This document shows, one piece after another, positions 57,695 to 64,000 of a DNA stretch of 64,000 bases. The stretch is from Verrucomicrobiia bacterium (GTDB taxonomy: Bacteria > Verrucomicrobiota > Verrucomicrobiia > Limisphaerales > JADLHS01). The translations under genes and the position numbers were made by a program. Numbering within the stretch: the first letter of the stretch is position 1; the number at the start of each line of letters is the position of its first letter. The stretch lies in contig WYBW01000124.1 in NCBI GenBank assembly GCA_011525685.1, forward strand, positions 94,153 through 158,152, written 5' to 3'. The notes beneath the pieces are model-generated. The model saw only the letters and a program-made list of their open reading frames with translations. It searched no databases and was not told the DNA's origin.

Positions 57695-59179
57695 ATGGGT
57701 AAACCCACAGGATTCATCGAATACTTGCGCGAACTGCCGCAGGACCGCGCGGCCGCCGAGCGCATCCAGGACTGGAGCGAGTTCCATCACCACCTGCCGG
57801 AGGCGAAGCTGCGCCAACAGGGGGCGCGCTGCATGGATTGCGGCGTCCCCTTCTGCCACACCGGCACGCTGTTGAACGGCATGGCCAGCGGCTGCCCCAT
57901 TCACAACCTCATCCCCGAGTGGAACGATCTCGTCTATCGCGGGCTGTGGAAGGAGGCGCTGGAACGGCTGCACAAAACCAACAACTTTCCCGACTTCACC
58001 GGTCGCGTCTGTCCCGCGCCTTGCGAAGGCTCGTGCGTATTGGGCATCAACGCCCCGCCCGTCACCATCAAGACCATCGAATGTGAAATCGCCGACCGCG
58101 GTTGGGCGGAAGGCTGGATCGTTCCCGAGCCGCCGGCAAAGCGCACCGGGAAAAAGGTGGCCATCGTCGGGTCCGGTCCGGCCGGACTTTGCGCCGCCGC
58201 GCAACTGAACAAGGCCGGCCACCTCGTCACCGTCTTCGAGCGCGAGGATCGCCCCGGCGGTCTGCTGATGTATGGCATTCCGAACATGAAGCTCGACAAA
58301 CAGGAAGTCGTGCTGCGCCGCATCAAACAGATGGAGGCCGAGGGCGTGGTTTTCGCCTGCAACACCGAGGTCGGGAAGACTTTTTCCGCCGAAAGACTCC
58401 TGAAAGAATTCGACGCCACCATCCTTTGCACCGGCGCAACGAAGCCGCGCGATCTGCCCGTTCCCGGCCGCGAACTCAAGGGTGTTCACTTTGCGATGGA
58501 GTTTCTCGCCGCGAACACCCGCAGCCTGCTCGATGGCCACAAGAACGGCAGTTTTATTGACGCGACCGGCAGGGACGTGATCGTCATCGGCGGCGGCGAC
58601 ACGGGCACCGACTGTGTCGGCACGGCGATGCGGCATGGTTGCCGCAGCCTGGTGCAGTTGGAAATCCTGCCCAAGCCTCCGATGGAGCGCGCCAAGGACA
58701 ATCCCTGGCCCGAATGGCCCAAGGTTTACCGGATGGACTACGGTCAGGAGGAAGCCGCCGCGAAGTTCGGCGCCGACCCGCGCGTGTATCTCACCACGGC
58801 CACGAAGTTTGAGAGTGACGCGCACGGCCACGTCCAGGCCGTCCACACCGTGCAGGTGCAATGGGAGCGCAACGACAAGGGCCAGTTCATCCCGAGGCAC
58901 GTGCCGGGCACGGAGAAAGTGTTGCCCGCGCAACTGGTCCTGCTGGCGATGGGCTTCCTCGGTCCCGAACAACCGTTGCTCGACGCGCTCAACCTTGAAC
59001 GCGATCCACGGTCCAATGTGAAAGCCGAGTTCGAAAAATACTCGACGAACCTCAAGGGCGTCTTTGCCGCGGGTGATTGCCGTCGCGGCCAGAGCCTCGT
59101 GGTGTGGGCTTTCAACGAGGGCCGCGGTGCCGCGCGCGAGTGCGACCGGTATTTGATGGGCCATACGAACCTGTCGTAG
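57695..59179 (+). CDS. gltD: Glutamate synthase small subunit
   Basis: This 494-residue NAD(P)H-dependent subunit feeds electrons to GltB. The N-terminal Fe-S region has [13 protein letters not shown] and SGCPIHN plus [13 protein letters not shown], giving the two 4Fe-4S clusters. The FAD-binding motif is [17 protein letters not shown] (about 153-169) and the NADPH motif is [17 protein letters not shown] (about 291-307). The C-terminus has [17 protein letters not shown]. It starts 13 bases after the Uma2 stop, so transcription from gltB probably continues through all three genes. Confidence 0.96.
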   Translation: MGKPTGFIEYLRELPQDRAAAERIQDWSEFHHHLPEAKLRQQGARCMDCGVPFCHTGTLLNGMASGCPIHNLIPEWNDLVYRGLWKEALERLHKTNNFPDFTGRVCPAPCEGSCVLGINAPPVTIKTIECEIADRGWAEGWIVPEPPAKRTGKKVAIVGSGPAGLCAAAQLNKAGHLVTVFEREDRPGGLLMYGIPNMKLDKQEVVLRRIKQMEAEGVVFACNTEVGKTFSAERLLKEFDATILCTGATKPRDLPVPGRELKGVHFAMEFLAANTRSLLDGHKNGSFIDATGRDVIVIGGGDTGTDCVGTAMRHGCRSLVQLEILPKPPMERAKDNPWPEWPKVYRMDYGQEEAAAKFGADPRVYLTTATKFESDAHGHVQAVHTVQVQWERNDKGQFIPRHVPGTEKVLPAQLVLLAMGFLGPEQPLLDALNLERDPRSNVKAEFEKYSTNLKGVFAAGDCRRGQSLVVWAFNEGRGAARECDRYLMGHTNLS

Positions 59180-59272
59180 GCTGGCGTGCGTACCGCACGA
59201 CGGATTTCAAAGCAGAGATCGTCGAGATTACCCTGAAGGAATCAGGCTCACGAAGTTGGATCAGAATAATCA

Positions 59273-59291
59273 GGTCAGAATCATTCTGACC
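59273..59291. other. Perfect 19-bp palindrome between convergent genes
   Basis: GGTCAGAAT and ATTCTGACC form a perfect 9-bp inverted repeat around a single C. A partial copy (GATCAGAATAATC) lies just upstream at 59259-59271. The palindrome lies in the convergent gap between gltD and the hydrolase gene. It may be a repeat unit or a transcript end; no T-run follows directly. Confidence 0.6.
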
Positions 59292-59355
59292 CCATCATTT
59301 TGACCTTCAACAAACCATTTCCAGCACTGCCGCTTGGTCCGCGGTTTTCGCCACT

Positions 59356-60444
59356 CTACCTCAGCTCCCGTTCCAGCAAACGATACGCCCGTTCCCGCTG
59401 CGCTTCTGGAAAATCATGCCCGCAGTCCGGATGCGCAACGGTCAGATGCTGCTCCGCGCGATGCAGCCGATAAACCGCCGCGGCGGACTGGACGATTCCA
59501 TCCACGCTGCGCCACTGGAAGTTCGAGTCGCCCAGCGGCGCATTGATGTACACCGGGCGCGGCGCGAGCGCGCCGATGAGTTCGTGAAAGTCGAACGGGA
59601 TTTGCTCCAGTCGCCCGCGATACTCCGCCAGCCCGGGCATGTAGCGCGTCTGACACCAACCGCGTTCGGGCTGCCAGTTCCCGGGGGCGCCGCCGTAGTA
59701 ATCCAGGAACGAATCGAAGCCGCAGCTTGAGACGATGACCTTGATGCGCTGATCGAAGACTGCCGTGTAGATCGCGTTGTGGCCGCCAAGCGAGTGGCCA
59801 AGCGCGCCGAACTGACCGCGTTTCACGTAAGGCAGCGAGTCGAGCAGATCCAGGCCGCGGATGTTGTCCCAGATGGCCTTCATCGTGCCGCTCTCGTAAC
59901 CCAGCGCCTTCAGGTCGGGTTGGTAATTCGCCATCACCGGATAAGCCGGCGCGAGCACGATGAAGCCGCGCTCCGCCAGTTCGTTGGCGTAAGCGCGATA
60001 GTTGTTGTTCACCTGCTCGACGAGGACGCGATGACCAAATTGCATGTCGGTGGAGTGCAACGCGAGCACCGCGGGGAATTTCTTTTTGCCGCGCAATGCT
60101 TCCTTCGGGATCAGCAAATAGGCTGGTACGCGCGAGCCGGGTTCGGCTTCATAGGTGAGGAAGCGCCGGACATAAGAACCGCAATCGGTTTCTTCCTCCA
60201 CGCGCATCTCGGGCGGGTTGCGTCTGGTTTTAGCGGGCAGTGGCCCCATGATCTCAGTCATGCCGCCCACGATTTCGACGCGGCGCTTTTGCCAGTCGGC
60301 CTTGGATTTCACGGGCCGGACCTGGCCTTTGGCGTCGCGATAAATCAGCAGGTTGGCGCGGTCCAACCGCGCCGGTGCCGCGAACTTCTGTTCCTCGCCG
60401 AATGTGCCGGAAATCCAAACAAGCAGGATTGCGCAAGCCGCCAC
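59356..60444 (-). CDS. Exported alpha/beta hydrolase (acetyl-xylan-esterase/dienelactone-hydrolase-like)
   Basis: The 362-residue serine hydrolase has the nucleophile elbow GALGHSLGGHNAIY and the expected downstream Asp (INAPLGDSNF) and His (HPDCGHDFPEAQ). The block SRVPAYLLIPKEALRGKKKF is typical of secreted dienelactone-hydrolase or acetyl-xylan-esterase relatives. The GTG at 60442-60444 is chosen as start because it opens a signal peptide (VAACAILLVWISGTFG). The frame is open to 60675, but that stretch is repeat DNA. It may deacetylate plant glycans, which is inferred from the family only. It is convergent with gltD. Confidence 0.85.
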   Translation of the reverse strand: MAACAILLVWISGTFGEEQKFAAPARLDRANLLIYRDAKGQVRPVKSKADWQKRRVEIVGGMTEIMGPLPAKTRRNPPEMRVEEETDCGSYVRRFLTYEAEPGSRVPAYLLIPKEALRGKKKFPAVLALHSTDMQFGHRVLVEQVNNNYRAYANELAERGFIVLAPAYPVMANYQPDLKALGYESGTMKAIWDNIRGLDLLDSLPYVKRGQFGALGHSLGGHNAIYTAVFDQRIKVIVSSCGFDSFLDYYGGAPGNWQPERGWCQTRYMPGLAEYRGRLEQIPFDFHELIGALAPRPVYINAPLGDSNFQWRSVDGIVQSAAAVYRLHRAEQHLTVAHPDCGHDFPEAQRERAYRLLERELR

Positions 60445-60456
60445 CGGCGTTGGATT

Positions 60457-60600
60457 GCGCGGACTTGTCCGCGCCTTTTGCAGGCGACGTGTTGCCGTCG
60501 AACGCAAGAAGAGTGTCCAACGTCCTGCGCCGCCCCGCTGAACGCGTCCCTGTTTTGGCGGCAAGTCGCCGAATCTCCCAAAGCGGTGACAAATCACCGC
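60457..60600. repeat. Cluster of palindromes at the 5' end of the hydrolase gene
   Basis: Several separate hairpins stand in a row: GCGCGGACTTGTCCGCGC at 60457-60474 (perfect), a GGCGGCAAGTCGCC unit near 60558-60571, and GCGGTGACAAATCACCGC at 60583-60600 (perfect stem, four-base loop). They lie just upstream of the hydrolase signal peptide. The long open frame through them is an artefact of GC-rich repeat DNA. Confidence 0.75.
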
Positions 60601-60681
60601 GCTCCCCAACTCCGTCGCCTGCGGACAAGCTCTTGTCATTGTGATGCGATTGCGGATTGCGTCAGGTGTCACCACCGAAAC

Positions 60682-62022
60682 TCAATTTCCGCCGGGTGCA
60701 AGGGGCGGGATCTTCGTCACCCCCAGGATTTCATTCCACGTAAACTCCCGTTTGTGGATGAGACCCTCGGCCGCGCGATAGACTTCCAGCGTGAGTTTGG
60801 GTTCAACGCCGGTCGTGTCCACGTCGAACACGCAGTAGAGTTTGCCGGTGGTCACGAAGTAAATGGCCTCGGGGGTCGGCTGGGCGCGCGAGCTGTTGCT
60901 GCTGCCGAACGGGCCGGAGGTCACCTCGAGCAGCCGGCCGAGGATTTGATAAGCGGCGGTGAAATGGCGGTCGCCGGAGAGCAGCACCACTCCCGGAATG
61001 CCGCGCTCCTGGAGGAAGTCAAACAGCTCCAGGCGCTCCCGGTTGAATCTGGACCACGAATCCACGGTGCCATGCGTCTGCCATTCACTGCCGCTGGCGA
61101 TGAATTTGACCTTTGCCCTGGAGGCGGCGAGTTCGCGTTTCAACCACGCCAGTTGAGCCGCCCCCAGCATGGTCTTGCTGCCATCGTCCGGTGACTCATT
61201 GGGCGAACGATGATACCGCACGTCGAGCATGAAGAAATCCACGTCGCCACGCGTGAATTTGAAATACACGCCCGGATCGTCTCGCTGGCCGAAGCCCGGG
61301 TTTGCCCAGAATTCCTTGAAAGTCTGCAGCGACCGCTCCTTGCCTGCGGCGGTGCCGTCACTGTTGTTCGGACCGAAATCATGATCATCCCAAATCCCAT
61401 AGCAGGCGACGCGACTGGTGAGGTCGCGAAACGCGGCCAATTGGCGCTGTTCGTAGTACGCGGCGCGCTGTTTGGCTGGTTCGGTGGAATCTGCGTAATG
61501 GTTGTCGCCCAGAAACAGCAGCAGGTCAATCGGCGTGCGCGCGGCCAGATCGCCCCAGGCAGCGGCGGGATCAAAAGCATTACGACCGACGCAGGAGATG
61601 AAAGCGAAGCGAAAGCGTCCAGGCGTACCGTCAGCCGGCGCGGTGACAAAGGACGGCAGCGGACTGGCCATGCCGGATTCGCCGTCCACATGCACCCAGT
61701 AATAGTAACGCGTGGCTGGCTTCAACCCGGTGACATGAAACTGGCCAAGATACTCGGGGCCTTGGAGGGTCTGGTTGCGAAGCATGCGTCCACGCGAGAG
61801 GTCCGGGTGTTCGCTCACGCAAACGGCGACGGAACGCCGCGGGGATCGGGTCGTGGCCGGACGCGGCGGAGCCTTGACCCAGAGGCGGACCTCGGTGGAG
61901 CCGACATGGCCGAGCATTGGCCCCAACTCAAGTTGAGTCGTCGGCGAAGCACCTCCCTTCGGCGCCAGCGCGAGCAGCAGCACCAGGACCATCCAGCCGA
62001 TGAGAGAAAGTGAGCGTTTCAT
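60682..62022 (-). CDS. Exported PhoD-like alkaline phosphatase
   Basis: This 446-residue protein has an N-terminal membrane/signal segment (MKRSLSLIGWMVLVLLLALA). It then has a fibronectin-like N-domain (LGPMLGHVGSTEVRLWVKA and PATRYYYWVHVDG). The PhoD-type metallophosphatase domain shows FAFISCVGRNAF, LFLGDNHYADS, ACYGIWDDHDFGPNN, FFMLDVRYHR and LLSGDRHFTAAY, which carry the metal ligands. It probably releases phosphate from phosphodiesters or monoesters outside the cytoplasm. The start at ATG 62020-62022 is where the signal peptide begins. Confidence 0.92.
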   Translation of the reverse strand: MKRSLSLIGWMVLVLLLALAPKGGASPTTQLELGPMLGHVGSTEVRLWVKAPPRPATTRSPRRSVAVCVSEHPDLSRGRMLRNQTLQGPEYLGQFHVTGLKPATRYYYWVHVDGESGMASPLPSFVTAPADGTPGRFRFAFISCVGRNAFDPAAAWGDLAARTPIDLLLFLGDNHYADSTEPAKQRAAYYEQRQLAAFRDLTSRVACYGIWDDHDFGPNNSDGTAAGKERSLQTFKEFWANPGFGQRDDPGVYFKFTRGDVDFFMLDVRYHRSPNESPDDGSKTMLGAAQLAWLKRELAASRAKVKFIASGSEWQTHGTVDSWSRFNRERLELFDFLQERGIPGVVLLSGDRHFTAAYQILGRLLEVTSGPFGSSNSSRAQPTPEAIYFVTTGKLYCVFDVDTTGVEPKLTLEVYRAAEGLIHKREFTWNEILGVTKIPPLAPGGN

Positions 62023-62186
62023 GGTCGGATCATGGACTTCGTCGCCTGTCACCGTCAATCTTGAGCCGTTGGCAGCGAGCGAGTCCGCAGGGGGCACAAA
62101 TGCAGGCTCTTGTTCCAAGTGTTTCCGCCTCGACAGCAGCGTGTGCTTACGGTTTGCTTCGCGGGATTTATTTGCGGCCACATTGA

Positions 62187-64000
62187 ATGAACGCTGAACA
62201 GTTAGCCAAAGCCAAGTCGCTGGGATTCTCCGACCGGCAGATCGCTCATCTGACCGGAAAGACTGAGGACGACATCCGCGCGTTGCGGAAGCAACTCGGC
62301 CTCGTGCCGAGCTATCGTCTCGTGGACACCTGCGCCGCGGAGTTTGAGGCTTACACGCCTTACTACTATTCGACCTACGACCGTGGCGACGACGAGGTCA
62401 AGGGCAACACGGCCAAGAAAGTCATGATCCTGGGCGGCGGGCCGAATCGAATCGGGCAAGGAATCGAATTCGACTATTGCTGCGTCCATGCCGCGTTCGC
62501 GCTCAAGGAGGATGGGTTTGAGACCATCATGGTGAACTCGAACCCCGAAACCGTTTCCACCGATTACGACACGAGCGACAAGCTGTTTTTCGAGCCGCTC
62601 ACCTTGGAGGACGTGCTGCACATCTACGAACGGGAGAAGTGCTGGGGCGCCATCGCGCAGTTCGGCGGGCAGACACCGTTGAATCTTGCGCTCGGGTTGC
62701 AGAAGAACGGCGTGAACATCATCGGCACTTCGCCGCAGAGCATCGAGATCGCCGAGGACCGCAAACTGTTCGCCGCGATGCTCGACAAGCTGAAGATTCC
62801 GCAACCTCCGAATGGCATCGCCACGAACGAGGCCGAGGCGCTCGAAGTGGCCAAGCGGCTCACGTATCCCGTGCTGGTGCGGCCCAGCTTTGTGCTGGGC
62901 GGGCGCGCCATGCAAATCGTTTATTCGGACGCCGAATTGCAGCATTACATGCGTTACGCGGTCGAAGCCTCACCCGACCGGCCCGTTCTGGTGGACAAGT
63001 TTCTCGAAGATGCCACCGAAGTGGACGTGGATTGCATTGCGGATGTGGGCTTGTGGGACAGTGCTTCCAGCCTGTCCGCCAAAGACAGGCAGGATGCGTG
63101 TCCCACCATCGTCATCGGCGGGATGCTGGAGCACATCGAGTTTGCCGGGGTTCACTCGGGAGACGCCGCCATGGTGCTGCCACCGCACACGCTTTCCACG
63201 CGGGTCATCCAGACGATTCGCGAATACACGCATGCGATGGCCCGGGAGTTGAACGTGGTCGGCCTGATGAACGTGCAATATGCGGTGAAAGACGAAGTGG
63301 TGTACGTGCTCGAAGTGAATCCGCGCGCCTCGCGCACCGTGCCGTTTGTCAGCAAGGCCATCGGCGTGCCACTGGCCAAGCTGGCCGCGAAAGTCATGGC
63401 CGGAAAGACACTCAAGGAACTCGGGTTTACCGAGGAAATCTGGCCGAAGTATTGGGCGGTGAAGGAATCGGTGTTTCCCTTCAACCGCTTTCATGGGCAG
63501 GACATTCTGCTCTCGCCGGAGATGCGTTCCACGGGAGAGGTCATGGGGCTGGATGCCGACCTCGGCGTGGCTTACGCGAAGTCCCAGATGGCCGCCATTT
63601 CGCCGCTGCCTCTCCAGGGGCGCGTCTTCATCAGCGTGAACGACCGTGACAAGCTGAAGGTCGCGGCGCTGGCACAGGAATTTGTGGCGTTGGGCTTTGA
63701 ACTGGTCGCCACCGGTGGCACGGCGAGCGTGCTGGAGGCGGCCGGGCTGAATGTGCAGCGCATCTTCAAAATCTCCGAGGGACGCCCCAACGCGGTGGAC
63801 TTGATGAAAAACCGCGAACTGCATTTGATTGTCAACACGCCCGCCGGCCAGACCCCGCGCGCCGATGAAGTGCGCATCCGCACCACCGCGGTCTATACCG
63901 GCACGCCGATCATGACGACCTTGAGCGGTGCCAAAGCCGCCGCGCTCGGCATCGCCGCGCTCAAAAAGAGCGGGTTTACCGTCAAAACGGTGCAAGAGTA
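62187..64000 (+). CDS. carB: Carbamoyl-phosphate synthase large subunit, separately encoded C-terminal half (runs off the window)
   Basis: At least 604 codons are readable and the gene continues beyond the window. The protein starts at MNAEQLAKAKSLGFSDRQIA, which corresponds to the oligomerisation domain in the middle of full-length CarB. The second ATP-grasp synthase unit follows (KKVMILGGGPNRIGQGIEFD, MVNSNPETVSTDYDTSD and GGRAMQIVYSD). A C-terminal MGS-like regulatory domain (RVFISVNDRDK to TLSGAKAAALG) completes it. TGA directly precedes the ATG, so the N-terminal half is not fused and is not adjacent. Codons 290-307 derive from a palindromic repeat insertion (see 63053-63106). Confidence 0.93.
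   Translation, partial: MNAEQLAKAKSLGFSDRQIAHLTGKTEDDIRALRKQLGLVPSYRLVDTCAAEFEAYTPYYYSTYDRGDDEVKGNTAKKVMILGGGPNRIGQGIEFDYCCVHAAFALKEDGFETIMVNSNPETVSTDYDTSDKLFFEPLTLEDVLHIYEREKCWGAIAQFGGQTPLNLALGLQKNGVNIIGTSPQSIEIAEDRKLFAAMLDKLKIPQPPNGIATNEAEALEVAKRLTYPVLVRPSFVLGGRAMQIVYSDAELQHYMRYAVEASPDRPVLVDKFLEDATEVDVDCIADVGLWDSASSLSAKDRQDACPTIVIGGMLEHIEFAGVHSGDAAMVLPPHTLSTRVIQTIREYTHAMARELNVVGLMNVQYAVKDEVVYVLEVNPRASRTVPFVSKAIGVPLAKLAAKVMAGKTLKELGFTEEIWPKYWAVKESVFPFNRFHGQDILLSPEMRSTGEVMGLDADLGVAYAKSQMAAISPLPLQGRVFISVNDRDKLKVAALAQEFVALGFELVATGGTASVLEAAGLNVQRIFKISEGRPNAVDLMKNRELHLIVNTPAGQTPRADEVRIRTTAVYTGTPIMTTLSGAKAAALGIAALKKSGFTVKTVQE
63053..63106. repeat. In-frame 54-bp palindromic insertion within carB
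   Basis: The arms GTGGGACA at 63053-63060 and TGTCCCAC at 63099-63106, plus the inner arms GCCTGTC (63070-63076) and GACAGGC (63084-63090), form a long hairpin. Its 54 bases span 18 codons without a stop. The encoded residues (about WDSASSLSAKDRQDACPT) interrupt the conserved CarB segment that should run directly from DCIADVG to IVIGG. The sequence resembles the GGACAGGC repeat at 35759-35892. Confidence 0.85.

Overview
The window reads as chromosomal DNA from a GC-rich, Gram-negative member of the Verrucomicrobiota, most like the Pedosphaera/Limisphaerales side of the phylum. This placement is inferred from gene style: a Tat-exported Gfo/Idh/MocA oxidoreductase, an ECF sigma factor paired with a FecR-LamG protein, many secreted carbohydrate-active enzymes, PQQ-like beta-propellers, a PilM/N/O plus secretin locus laid out like the Akkermansia Amuc_1101-1098 region, and many short palindromic repeats between and inside genes. 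No rRNA or tRNA gene, CRISPR array or prophage was recognised.

Layout. 1-3.2 kb: end of ribosomal protein L19, hisS, an HU/IHF-like gene, a 229-bp MITE-like element and an aldo/keto reductase. 3.3-5.4 kb: a Tat-exported oxidoreductase and a small exported protein. 5.4-7.9 kb: a gene graveyard holding a katG 3' fragment, an hsdM with a large internal deletion plus a repeat insertion, and an hsdS cut off by the 3' end of an IS5-family transposase. 8.2-20.1 kb: a one-direction cluster for plant cell-wall polysaccharide (xylan, arabinan, pectin) made of ECF sigma factor, FecR-LamG anti-sigma-like protein, tandem esterase, GH127, GH43, GH10 and PL10. 20.2-25.1 kb: maf, an M20 peptidase and a GH116 glycosidase.

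25.4-31.6 kb: a lipoprotein, a thioredoxin-TPR protein, a PQQ-type propeller, a decayed second copy of the lipoprotein, an outer-membrane barrel and a metallophosphoesterase. 32-41 kb: a B12-type radical SAM protein with two small membrane proteins, an AGCS symporter, a glycerophosphodiesterase, a beta-helix/CBM6 protein and a LysR regulator. 41.4-46.2 kb: the PilM-PilN-PilO-PilP-like-secretin operon, closed by a strong terminator. 46.6-50.9 kb: a ferrous-iron operon with a clear sigma-70 promoter, an outer-membrane barrel, a membrane-anchored DtxR regulator fused to FeoA, and FeoB split into GTPase and permease genes. 51-59 kb: a class V aminotransferase, then gltB and gltD with a Uma2 gene between them. 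59.3-64 kb: a secreted alpha/beta hydrolase, a PhoD-like phosphatase and a separately encoded C-terminal half of CarB carrying an in-frame 18-codon palindromic insertion. The window ends inside that gene.

Two themes stand out. One is the unusual build of the iron-uptake operon. The other is the invasion of genes by palindromic repeats, which contribute codons to carB, lie in the 5' regions of the GH127 and hydrolase genes, and interrupt the hsdM relic. Functions rest on motif recognition and general family knowledge, with no database search.
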